Shown piece by piece: positions 52,596-63,805 of a stretch of 64,000 nucleotides of DNA. A model generated the notes under the pieces. It saw only the letters and a list, made by a program, of their open reading frames with translations, ran no database searches and was not told where the DNA came from. The position numbers and the translations under genes are program-made. The stretch lies in assembly GCA_037976565.1 (NCBI GenBank), contig CP137667.1:32620790-32684789 (forward strand). The letters run 5' to 3'. The DNA comes from Mesocentrotus franciscanus. Taxonomy: Eukaryota > Echinodermata > Echinoidea > Camarodonta > Strongylocentrotidae. Position 1 is the stretch's first letter; each line of letters begins with the position of its first letter.

Positions 52596-53927
52596 GTATG
52601 TATGTGTGTTTGTAGTCTATATTCATGCCATGATGAATGTATGTACACATGTAGCAGTGGAGATAAGTTAAGGAGTTATGATATTTTAGCAACAGTCAAT
52701 ATTTTGTCAATGTATGTAAAGTTTAATTTTGAAAATATATAATAGTGTTAACAGACAAAGGAACATTATTAGAAATAAGGTCTTTCATGTGCAGTGTATG
52801 ATACAGAATTCATAGAGCTTGAGTTGAAAATATGATGTTCTGCGAAAGAAACTTCACTTTTAAAGATTTACCTCAGAAAAGGTATCTCGGTTTTTGATGG
52901 AGACTTACTGGATGGTTTAGGTAAGAAATGTTTGGGGGGAGAGGAGTGTTGTGTTGCTACTTATGCATTAATACAATTCAGTATAAACAGATAACTGAAC
53001 TACTCAAAAGACTAGTAGCTATGAATATTTTGTTTCTAATTTTTATATTTTTAAGTTCAGAGCGGATCATAAGGTTTGAATTATTTCATCATGGGTCTAA
53101 AAGCAGTATCAAAGTATACTTCAGGTTCAATACTCACTATAGAAGGATAGATATCTAGATCACAGTGTACTTATTTAAAGGCCAGCTACATTTCCAAACT
53201 CTACATATACATTCATGTATAATGCATACTTTTAGACATGAATGTATTATATAGCATTCAGGCAATATTAAAAATGTGTCTGAATAATCAACAAAGCAAT
53301 AGTTCCTTTTTCATGTTTTTAATTCTGCAGATACAAATACAGCTCTATTTATTGAAATCAATCAATTGAAAAAATATACATTCTAAAATGTTGGCATCAA
53401 CCATGGTTCATATGGATGTGTTTGTGGTCAAGTGGATAAGTCCCTGGACAGTGAACCACGAATAATGGGGATCAAAACTTTGTCGTACGTAGCACTGATC
53501 TTGTTTGGGAAGACACTAACCTACATTTGCCACACTCAACCTAGGTGTAATAAGTGGGTAACTGGTAGGAACTATTCCTTGAATTCATCACTTTGTAGTT
53601 TGTAGCAATGGCTGTAATTGTCAGTCCTCCTGTTGTTCGACACATGGTCTGTCAGCAATTTTCTGAGCTTACTATCCTGCACTAACCAAATTCCTAACTT
53701 TAACCCTGCACCGAAAAGTATACCTATGATTAAACATAAGCTCAAACGTTTTTGCAGCTCTTCTCCAAATCCTATATATTTGACTAATAAAGCCTGGAGC
53801 AGTTGTAACCTGAGCATAGCCATACACATACATGTATATCAAGGCACTAAGATATATTTGCAGTCTTTCAATGAAAACATGTCTTCTGTTAATGAACTTG
53901 TGTGAATCATTGTTTGTATACATGTAG

Positions 53928-54095
53928 GTCCAAACAGTCTGTCTTGTAGATGTTGAGTGTACAACTTCAGCCTCTTTACATCACCTCGTAGATGCTTTGT
54001 GTTCCATGCCAAAACTGACTGAACTGACACTACAAGGAAAGGATTTCCAGGAGGAGTTCTATTCTACAATGAATGCCAAGGCGCTAACCCTACAG
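53928..54095 (+). CDS. LRR exon 24 of 29
   Basis: Type-4 exon with Cys (TGT) at residue 5. It is the counterpart of exon 16. Confidence 0.75.
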
Positions 54096-55392
54096 GTTTG
54101 TATGTGTGTTTGTACGCTATATCCACGCCATGATGAATTCATATACACATGTAGCAGGGGAGATGAATTTAAGGAGTTATGACATTATAGCAACAGTCAA
54201 TACTTGGTCAAATTTTGTAATTTTTTATATCAAATATATAAAAGTCTTAGCCAACAAAGGAAATTAATATGAAGAGGGTCTTTCATGTGCAGTGTATGAT
54301 ACAGAATATATATAGCTTGAGTTGAAAATATGATGTTCTGCAAAAAACTTCACTTTTAAAGATTTACCTCAGAAAAGGTATTTCGGTTTTTGATGGAGAC
54401 TAACTGGATGTGTTTAGATAGAAATTGTTTGGGGGAGAGGAGTGTTGTGTTGCTACTCATGCATTAATACAATTCAGTATGAACAGATAACTGAACTACT
54501 CAAAAGACTAGTAGCTATAAATATTTTGTTTATAATTTTTATATTTTTAAGTTCAGAGCGGATCATAAGGTTTGAATTATGTCATCATGGGTCTCAAAGC
54601 AGAATCAAAGTATACTTCAGGGTCACTACTCACTGTAGGAGGATTGATATCTAAATCACAGTGTAATTATTTAAAGCACAGCTACATTTACACACTCTAC
54701 GTATACATTCATATATAATGCATACTTTTAGTCATGAATGATTATATAGCATTTAGGCAATGTCAAAAATGTGTCTGAATAATCTACAAAACATTGTTCC
54801 TTTTTCGTGTTTTTAATTCTGCAGATACAAATACAGCTCTATTTATTGAAATCAATCAATCAAAAAATATATATTCTAAAATGTTGACATCAACCATGGT
54901 TCATATAGATGTGTTTGTGGTCAAGTGGATAAGTCCCTGGACAGTGAACCACGAATAATGGGGATCAAAACTTTGTCGTACGTAGCACTGATCTTGTTTG
55001 GGAAGACACTAACCTACATTTGCCACACTCAACCTAGGTGTAATAAGTGGGTAACTGGTAGGAACTATTCCTTGAATTCATCACTATGTAGTTTGTAGCA
55101 ATGGCTGTAATTGTCGGTCCTCCTGTTGTTCGACACATGCTCTGTCAACAATTTTCTGAGCTTTAACCCTGTACAAAAAAAGTATACCTATCATTAAACC
55201 TAAGCTCAAACGTATTTGCAGCCCTTCTCCAAATCCTATATATTTGACTAAATAAAGCCTGGAGCATTTGTCACCTGAGCATAGCCATACACATACATGT
55301 ATATCAAGGCACTAAGATATATTTGCAGTCTTTCAATGAAAACATGTCATCTGTTAATGTACTTGTATGAATCACTGTTTGTATACATGTAG

Positions 55393-55560
55393 GTCCAAAC
55401 AGTCGGTCTTGCAGATGTTGATTGTACAACATCATCCTCTTCACATCACCTCGTAGATGCTTTGTGTTCCATGCCAAAACTGACTAAACTGACACTACAA
55501 GGAAAGAATTTCCAGGAGGAGTTCTATTCTACACTGAATGCAAAGGTGTCAACCTTACAG
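55393..55560 (+). CDS. LRR exon 25 of 29 (Gly-type)
   Basis: GLADVDC with TTSSSS, as exon 9. Donor CAG/GTATGA. Counterpart of exon 17. Confidence 0.75.
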
Positions 55561-56878
55561 GTATGAATGTGTGTTTGTAGTCTATATCCATGCCATGATG
55601 AATGTATGTACACGTGTAGCAGTGGAGATGAGTTAAGGAGTTATGATATTTTAGCAACAGTCAATATTTTGTCAATGTATGTAAAGTTTTAATTTGAAAA
55701 TATATAATAGTGTTAGCAGACAATGGAACATTATTAGAAATAAGGTCTTTCATGTGCAGTGTATGATACAGAAATTCATAGAGCTTGAGTTGAAAATATG
55801 TTCTACCAAAAAAAAATCAATCTTAAAGGTTTGCCTTGGAAAAGGTATTTTTGTTTTTGATGGAGACTAACTGGATGTGTTTAAGAATTTGGGGGATAGG
55901 GGGGTTGTATGTTGCTACTTATGCATTAATACAATTCAGTATGAACAGATAACTGAAGTACTCTATATACTAGTAGCTACAAATATTTTGTTTATAATTT
56001 TTATATTTTTACAGCCAGTTTGATTCATAAGGTTAGAATTATGTCATCATTGCAAAGTATACTTCAGAGTCAATACTCACTATTGAAGGATAGATATCTA
56101 GATCACAGTGTATTTACTTAAAGGACAGCTACATTTACACACGCTACATATACATTCATGTATAATGCTTACTTTTAGACATGAATGTATTATATAGCAT
56201 TTAGACAATGTCAAATATGTGTCTAAATAATCGAAATAGCGATAGTTCCTTCTTTGTATTAGTTCTACAAACGCAATACAGCTTTATTTATTTAAATCAA
56301 TCATATGAATAATATACATTCTAAAATAATGGGCATCAACCACGGTTCATGCAGAGGTGTTTGTGGTCCAGTGGATAAGTCTCTGGACATTGAACCATGA
56401 GGTATGGGGTTTAAATTCCTGCCGTAAGTAGCACTAATGTCCTTTGGCAAGACATTCTACATTTGCCATACTCTACCTAGGTGTAGTAAGTCGGTACCTG
56501 TTAGGATATATTCCTTGAATGTACTACTATGTAGTATGTATTCATTAAATGCCCTAAGGCTGTAGTGTTGGTCCTGCTGTCGCTTAATACATGCTCTGTC
56601 AACATATTTTCTGTGCTTGCTATCCTACACTAACCGAATTCTTAACTTTAATCCTGCACTAAAAATTATAGCCATACACATACATGTTTATCGGATCACG
56701 CAGTTATATTTGCAGTCATTCCATTTCAATTAAAACATGTAGTCTGGTATGAATGTACTTGTATTGATTACTGTTTGTATACATGTAGGATAAGACACTA
56801 AGATATATTTGCAGTCTTTCAATGAAAACATGTCTTCTGTTAATGAACTTGTGTGAATCATTGTTTGTATACATGTAG

Positions 56879-57046
56879 GTCCAAACAGTCAGTCTTGTAG
56901 ATGTTGAGTGTACAACTTCAGCCTCTTTACATCACCTCGTAGATGCTTTGTGTTCCATGCCAAAACTGACTGAACTGACACTACAAGGAAAGGATTTCCA
57001 GGAGGAGTTCTATTCTACAATGAATGCCAAGGCGCTAACCCTACAG
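56879..57046 (+). CDS. LRR exon 26 of 29
   Basis: Type-4 exon with Ser (AGT) at residue 5. The following intron is about 180 bp short: GGGTCTT is joined to ATTTTTGTTTTTGATGGAG near 57,233. Confidence 0.75.
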
Positions 57047-57753
57047 GTTTGTATGTGTGTTTGTACGCTATATCCACGCCATGATGAATTCATATACACA
57101 TGTAGCAGGGGAGATGAGTTTAAGGAGTTATGATATTATAGCAACAGTCAATACTTGTTCACATTTTGTAATTTTTTATATCAAATATATAAAAGTCTTA
57201 GCCAACAAAGGAAATTAATATGAAGAGGGTCTTATTTTTGTTTTTGATGGAGACTAACTGGATGTGTTTAAGAATTCTTGGGGAAGGGGTTTGTGTGTTG
57301 CTACTGATGCATTAATACAATTCATTATAAAACAGATGACTGAACTACTCAAAAGACTAGTAGCTATACATATTTTGTTAATAATTTTGATATTTTTAAT
57401 TTCAGAGCGGATCATTAGGTTTGAATTATGTCATCATTGGTCTAAAAGCAGTATCACGGTATACTTCAGGGTCAATACTCACTATAGGAGGATTGACATG
57501 TAGATCACAGTGTAATTATTTAAAGCACAGCTACATTTACACACGCTACATATACATTTATGTATAATGCATACTTTTAGTCATGAATGTATTATATAGC
57601 ATTTAGGCAATGTCAAAAATGTGTCTGAATAATCAACAAAACATTCTTCCTTTTTCGTTTTTTTATTCTGCAGATACAAATACAGCTCTATTTATTCAAA
57701 TCAATCATATGAATAATATATTTCTAAAATAATGGGCATCAACCACGGTTCAT

Positions 57754-57920
57754 GTAGAGGTGTTTGTGGTCCAGTGGATAAGTCTCTGGACAGTGAACCA
57801 TGAGGTATGGGGTTCAAATCCCTGCCATAATTGGCACTAATGTCCTTTGGCAAGACATTCTACATTTGCCATACTCTACCTAGGTGCATGTAGTAAGTCG
57901 GTACCTGTTAGGATATATTC
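57754..57920 (+). mobile_element. SINE copy with intact pol III boxes
   Basis: Box A TGGTCCAGTGG is at 57767-57777 and box B GGTTCAAATCC at 57811-57821, followed by the conserved body. It lies upstream of the divergent exon at 58195. Confidence 0.65.
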
Positions 57921-58194
57921 CTTGAATGTGCCACTATGTAGTATGTATTCATTAAATGCCCTACGGCTGTAGTGTTGGTCCTGCTGTTGTTTAAGACATG
58001 CTCCGTCAACATACTTTTTGTGCTTACTATCCTGCACTAACCGAATTCTTAATTTTAATTCTGCACTAAAAAAGTATAGCCATACACATACATGTTTATC
58101 GGATCACCCAGTTATATTTGCAGTCAGTCCATTTCAATTAAAACATGTCTGGTATGAATGTACTTGTATTGATTACTCTTTTTTATACATGTAG

Positions 58195-58362
58195 GTCAAG
58201 ACACTCCAGCTTCTAGATGTCAAGTGTCCCACATCAGCCTCTTCACATCACCTCGTAGATGCTTTGTGTTCCATGCCAAACCTGACTGAACTGGCACTAC
58301 TTGGAGGGGCTTTCCAGGAGGAGTCCTATTCTTCACTGAATGCAAAAGCGTCAACCTTACGG
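58195..58362 (+). CDS. LRR exon 27 of 29 (divergent type)
   Basis: Same type as exon 23 (VKTLQLLDVKC, LALLGGAFQEE, STLR), but with ALCSMPN where exon 23 has AFCSMPN. Donor CGG/GTATGT. Confidence 0.75.
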
Positions 58363-59688
58363 GTATGTATGTGTGTTTGTAGTCTATATTCATGCCATGA
58401 TGAATGTATGTACACATGTAGCAGTGGAGATGAGTTAAGGAGTTATGATATTTTAGCAACAGTCAATATTTTGTCAATATATGTAAAGTTTAATTTTGAA
58501 AATATATAATAGTGTTAGGAGACAAAGGAACATTATTAGAAATAAGGTCTTTCATGTGCAGTGTATGATACAGAATTCATAGAGCTTGAGTTGAAAATAT
58601 GTTCTGCAAAAAAAACTTCACTTTTAAAGATTGACCTCAGAAAAGGTATCTCGGTTTTTGATGGAGACTTACTGGATGGTTTAGGTAAGAATTGTTTTGG
58701 GGGGAGAGGAGTGTTGTGTTGCTACTCATGCATTAATACAATTCAGTATGAACAGATAACTGAACTACTCAAAAGACTGGTAGCTATAAATATTTTGTTT
58801 ATAATTTTTATATTTTTATGTTCAGAGCGGATCATAAGGTTTGAATTATGTCGTCATGGGTCTCAAAGCAGAATCAAAGTATACTTCAGGGTCACTACTC
58901 ACTATAGGAGGATTGATATCTAGATCACAGTGTAATTATTTAAAGCACAGCTACATTTACACACTCTACATATACATTCATATATAATGCATACTTTTAG
59001 TCATGAATGATTATATAGCATTTAGGCAATGTCAAAAATGTGTCTGAATAATCTAAAAAACATTGTTCCTTTTTCGTGTTTTTAATTCTGCAGATACAAA
59101 TACAGCTCTATTTATTGAAATCAATCAATCAATAATATATATTCTAAAATGTTGGCATCAACCATGGTTCATATAGATGTGTTTATGGCCAAATGGATAA
59201 GTCCCTGGACAGTGAACCACGAATAATGGGGATCAAAACTTTGTCGTACGTAGCACTGATCTTGTTTGGAAAGACACTAACCTACATTTGCCACACTCAA
59301 CCTAGGTGTAATAAGTGGGTAACTGGTAGGAACTATTCCTTGAATTCATCACTATTTAGTTTGTAGCAATGGCTGTAATTGTCAGTTCTCCTGTTGTTCG
59401 ACACATGGTCTGTCAACAATTTTCTGAGCTTACTATCCTGCACTAACCAAATTCCTAACTTTAACCCTGCTACGAAAAGTATACCTATCATTAAACATAA
59501 GCTCAAACGTTTTTGCAGCCCTTCTCCAAATCCTATATATTTGACTAATAAAGCCTGGAGCAGTTGTCACCTTAGCATAGCCATACACATACATGTATAT
59601 CAAGGCCCTAAGATATATTTGCAGTCTTTCAATGAAAACATGTCTTCTGTTAATGAACTTGTGTGAATCATTGTTTGTATACATGTAG

Positions 59689-59856
59689 GTCCAAACAGTC
59701 AGTCTTGTAGATGTTGAGTGTACAACTTCAGCCTCTTTACATCACCTCGTAGATGCTTTGTGTTCCATGCCAAAACTGACTGAACTGACACTACAAGGAA
59801 AGGATTTCCAGGAGGAGTTCTATTCTACAATGAATGCCAAGGCGCTAACCCTACAG
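59689..59856 (+). CDS. LRR exon 28 of 29
   Basis: Type-4 exon with Ser (AGT) at residue 5. The intron after it contains a 194-bp tandem duplication, making this the longest spacing in the dense array (1,686 bp). Confidence 0.75.
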
Positions 59857-59991
59857 GTTTGTATGTGTGTTTGTACGCTATATCCACGCCATGATGAATT
59901 CATATACACATGTAGCAGGGGAGATGAATTTAAGGAGTTATGATATTATAGCAACAGTCAATACTTGTTCAAATTTTGTAATTTTTTATAT

Positions 59992-60379
59992 CAAATATAT
60001 AAAATTCTTAGCCAACAAAGGAAAATAATATGAAGAGGGTCTTTCATGTGTAGTGTATGATACAGAATATATATAGCTTGAGTTGAAAATATGATGTTCT
60101 GCAAAAAAAACTTCACTTTTAAAGATTTACCTCAGAAAAGGTATTTCGGTTTTTGATGGAGACTAACTGGATGTGTTTAGATAGACAAATATATAAAATT
60201 CTTAGCCAACAAAGGAAATTAATATGAAGAGGGTCTTTCATGTGCAGTGTATGATACAGAATATATATAGCTTGAGTTGAAAATATGATGTTCTGCAAAA
60301 AAACTTCACTTTTAAAGATTTACCTCAGAAAAGGTATTTCGGTTTTTGATGGAGACTAACTGGATGTGTTTAGATAGAA
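59992..60379 (+). repeat. 194-bp tandem duplication in intron
   Basis: The segment starting CAAATATATAAAATTCTTAG at 59992 is repeated from 60186 to about 60379, covering AAGAGGGTCTTTCATG through GATGTGTTTAGATAG. It accounts for the extra length of this unit. Confidence 0.85.
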
Positions 60380-61374
60380 ATTGTTTGGGGGAGAGGAGTG
60401 TTGTGTTGCTACTCATGCATTAATACAATTCAGTATGAACAGATAACTGAACTTCTCAAAAGACTAGTAGCTATAAATATTTTGTTTATAATTTTTATAT
60501 TTTTAAGTTCAGAGCGGATCATAAGGTTTGAATTATGTCATCATGGGTCTCAAAGCAGAATCAAAGTATACTTCAGGGTCACTAATCACTATAGGAGGAT
60601 TGATATCTAGATCACAGTGTAATTATTTAAAGCACAGCTACATTTACACACTCTACGTATACATTCATATATAATGCATACTTTTAGTCATGAATGTATT
60701 ATATAGCATTTAGGCAATATTAAAAATGTGTCTGAATAATCTAGAAAACATTGTTCCTTTTTCGTGTTTTTAATTCTGCAGATACAAATACAGCTCTATT
60801 TATTGAAATCAATGAATTTAAAAATAAACATTCTAAAATGTTACATTAACTATGGTTCATATAAATGTGTTTGTGGTCAAGTGGATAAGTCCGTGGACAG
60901 TGAACCACGAATAATGGGGATCAAAACTTTGTCGTACGTAGCACTGATCTTGTTTGGGAATACACTAACCTACATTTGCCACATTCAACCTAGGTTTAAT
61001 AAGTGGGTAACTGGTAGGAACTATTCCTTGAATTCATCGCTATGAAGTTTGTAGCAATAGCTGTATTTGTCAGTCCTGTTGTTCGACACATGCTCCGTCA
61101 ACAATTTTCTGAGCTTACTATCTTGTACTATCCCAATTCTTAACTTTAACCCTGCACCAAAAAGTATACCTATCATTAAACCTAAGCTAAAACGTATTTG
61201 CAGCCCTTCTCCGAATCCTATATATTTGACTAAATAAAGCCTGGAGCATTTGTCACCTGAGCATAGCCATACACATACATGTATATCAAGGCACTAAGAT
61301 ATATTTGCAGTCTTTCAATGAAAACATGTCCTCTGTTAATGTACTTGTATGAATCACTGTTTGAATACATGTAG

Positions 61375-61542
61375 GTCCAAACAGTCGGTCTTGCAGATGT
61401 TGATTGTACAACATCATCCTCTTCACATCACCTCGTAGATGCTTTGTGTTCCATGCCAAAACTGACTAAACTGACACTACAAGGAAAGAATTTCCAGGAG
61501 GAGTTCTATTCTACACTGAATGCAAAGGTGTCAACCTTACAG
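61375..61542 (+). CDS. LRR exon 29 of 29 (Gly-type), last in window
   Basis: GLADVDC with TTSSSS and KVSTLQ, as exon 9. Donor CAG/GTATGA. The array ends about 70 bp after the donor, so any partner exon lies beyond unrelated sequence. Confidence 0.7.
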
Positions 61543-61615
61543 GTATGAATGTGTGTTTGTAGTCTATATCCATGCCATGATGAATGTATGTACACGTGTA
61601 GCAGTGGAGATGAGT

Positions 61616-62347
61616 AAGGCGAGGCGTCAAAAATAAACATACCGGCTGGCTGCAGCTAGCTGCACTTATGCGTCCGGCTGCATTTTTGTTATTAGCTTAG
61701 CCGGCTGCAGCCGGCGGGAGGCCAGCGGCAAGCCAAAAGTATGCGCGGCCGCGCCTACCGAATGGAAGCCGAGCTCGGAAAAGCTAGAAAACATGAGCTC
61801 AGCCGGCTGCAGCCGGCGGGAGGACAGCGGCATGCCCTCAAATATGCGCCAGCTGCAGCCTCCCGAATGGAAGCCGAGCCTTGTCTAAATGGTCGTCTGG
61901 CCGCGGCCGGCCTAAACGAATCAGCCACCCGCGACCTGCTGCATTGCCACGCCCGGCCAGACGATATCTTTATGAACTAGAATTTTATTCGTCAGAGGAA
62001 AAAGAAACAGCGCAATCTATTCATCACGGATCAATAACTCGAAAAACAGTATAGCCAGTGGAAATAATTTTTCAGATTGGACAGCCTTACAAACCCAACA
62101 ACAACAAGTCACTAAAGACCAATATATGTGGTCTTTCTTTTCTGATATGCCTTTCATACCGTCATGTTTTCAAGTTCTGATGCTTGCGTTTGAAAGATAT
62201 AGTTCGCAGTCTAGAAATCAGGGGTACTTTGTCTTTCGAAGAAAATATAATCCAACGTACACCTATATCGGTCATTTGGGGACTGAATCGACATAAATGA
62301 TAACAAACATGTCAACGGCAAGCTCAACAATGAAGCATATTTAAGTA
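61616..62347. repeat. CpG-rich block with ~102-bp tandem pair, then unassigned sequence
   Basis: Two copies start near 61,697 and 61,799. Each contains the perfect 16-base palindrome GCCGGCTGCAGCCGGC (61700-61715 and 61802-61817), GGGAGG-CAGCGGC and GAATGGAAGCCGAGC. Composition is far more GC-rich than the LRR array. A frame of 79 codons starts at an ATG at 61741 but reads through the repeat, so I do not call a gene. From about 61,980 to 62,347 I see nothing recognisable. Confidence 0.6.
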
Positions 62348-62539
62348 TTGTCCAGACGGAGGCAAGTTACGCTAGTCTGGGTAAATATGGCGGGCCAAGC
62401 AAGCCACTATCCGTACAACTATACAACTATACGACTATACGTCTATCCAGCCGGCTAATCAGAATGCAGGAAACTGTACAACTATACAACTATACCAGTG
62501 GCGGATTCTGGGGGGGGGGCACAGGGGCACGTGTCCTCT

Positions 62540-63400
62540 CCCCGTAAAAAGGGGAGGCGGAAGGGGAAAAGAAAAAGTGAGAAAAGGGAAAAAGGAGGGG
62601 AAAGAAAAAGGGGGAAAAAGAAGGAAAAGGGAAGAGAGAAAGAAGAAGAAAAGAGGGAGGAGAGAACATGGAAGAGGAGAAAAAGGAGGGGAAAGAGAGA
62701 AAGGGAAGAGAGAGAGAGAGGAGAAAAAGGCGGAAAAGGAAGCCGAAAGGGGGAAAGACGTAGAAGTGAAAAGGGGGAAAATGAGAATAATGAGAAGGGA
62801 AAAGAAAGAAAGGGGATGATATTCAAAAATGATTTTTTTTTTTACCGAAAGGGGCGGGTTGCACGCAATTTTGCAGTGTGCATAAAATGGGGTCCCTCTT
62901 GCCAGGCGTGTAGCCCCCCAACTTGAAAAAAAGCACACACAAAAAAAGAGATGAAAAAAGGGGGAAAGCGAGAATTTTTGTGAGTTAAAGGAGAAAGAAA
63001 AAAAATGAAAGAGAATTAAACAACGATAGAAGATAGGTGCAAGAGCATGAGGAATTGCATTTCTTTAAAAGAATAATGGGATAACAACCAACCCCCCACC
63101 CGGTAGGATATTGTCGGTAAAATTGCGCTGCTGTCGGGAAAAATGAGAAAAGGGGAGGGAAAATGAGAGGGAAAGGGAAAGAAAAGAAGAAAAAAGAAAA
63201 AGGAAAAGAAAGGAAAAGAAAGGAAAGAAAATTAAGAGAAGAGAAGAAAGAAAGAGAAAAAAGAATAAGAGGAAGGAGAGGAAAAAAAGCAAAAGAAAGA
63301 AATGAAGAAAAAGAGAAAAGAAAAGAAAAAAAAAGAGAAAAGGGAAACAAAAGAAACGGGGGAGAGGGGGGGGTAAGAGTCTGAGAGAAGAGGAGTGGGA
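62540..63400 (+). repeat. Purine-rich (GA)n tracts
   Basis: Long stretches of GGGAAAAG/AGAAAGAAG words lie at about 62,540-62,815 and 63,140-63,400, separated by mixed sequence. Frames here translate to Lys/Glu/Arg or Phe/Ser/Leu low-complexity and are not genes. Confidence 0.9.
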
Positions 63401-63535
63401 GTAAGAGAGAGAGAGACGGGGTGTTGGGTGGAGTCACCACGTCGAAGCGTTCACGTTTCATTAAATTATTAGAGAGAAAGAAGACAAAATTGCGTCCCCC
63501 CGCCCCTTTCCCGGAAAACACCTTCTTATATTATT

Positions 63536-63765
63536 CTCTTTACGTATTTCCCTTTCTTCATTTTCCGCTTTTTTCTCCACTCTCTCCCCTTTCTCTCTTT
63601 CCACCTCCTTTTTCTCCTCTTCCCTGTTCTCTCCTCTCTCTTTTCTTCTTCTTTCTCTTTTCCCTTTTCTTTCTTTTTCCCCTCCTTTTTCTTTCCTCCT
63701 CTTTTTTCTCCTTTTCTCACTTTTTGTTTTTCCCTTCCCCTTTCCCCTTTAAAAATTTTTTTTCG
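63536..63765 (+). repeat. Pyrimidine-rich tract, inverted copy of the first purine tract
   Basis: Words such as CCACCTCCTTTTTCTCCTC, CCTGTTCTCTCC and TTTTCTTCTTC appear as reverse complements, in the mirrored order, around 62,630-62,700. The two could fold into a long imperfect hairpin. Confidence 0.8.
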
Positions 63766-63805
63766 AATTTACCCTAGGGTATAATACTTGCCTCCGTCTG
63801 GACAA

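Larger units (their letters stand above)
23723..61615 (+). repeat. Dense LRR-exon tandem array, ~1.49-kb period
   Basis: Twenty-six LRR exons occur here. Start-to-start spacings in order are 1496, 1493, 1490, 1466, 1486, 1485, 1485, 1465, 1494, 1487, 1415, 1496, 1465, 929, 1467, 1494, 1492, 1489, 1420, 1500, 1465, 1486, 1316, 1494 and 1686. Introns are highly similar along their whole length and each full unit holds a SINE copy. Larger repeats are visible: exons 35315-44137 and 45066-55393 follow matching series, with two additional units in the second. The array ends near 61,615, where GGAGATGAG is joined to unrelated CpG-rich sequence. Confidence 0.9.
62348..63805. mobile_element. Block bounded by a perfect 20-bp inverted repeat
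   Basis: TTGTCCAGACGGAGGCAAGT at 62348-62367 is the exact reverse complement of 63786-63805. Inside are TACAACTATAC repeats (62,416-62,494) and CAGTGGCGGATTCTGG followed by a G run (62496), reminiscent of hAT-type termini. Two purine-rich tracts and one pyrimidine-rich tract follow. The first purine tract (about 62,560-62,815) and the pyrimidine tract (63,536-63,765) are inverted copies. No transposase was found, and no target duplication is evident next to the 20-bp ends. Confidence 0.5.

Noticed and set aside
27593..59666. 95-residue and 83-residue frames on opposite strands of the intron before each exon
   Set aside because: They overlap each other antiparallel and span intron sequence, the acceptor region and poly-AT runs. 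They are carried along by the repeat unit.
23934..60610. A 70-residue open frame repeated in most LRR introns (first at 23934-24146)
   Set aside because: It begins with GTG, not ATG. Changes between copies are largely amino-acid altering, and in the Gly-type units the corresponding segment is rearranged. Survival is explained by recent unit amplification.
62459..63777. Lys/Glu-rich and Phe/Ser-rich frames up to 178 codons
   Set aside because: They are purine or pyrimidine tract translations, open on both strands at once, which is expected for biased sequence.
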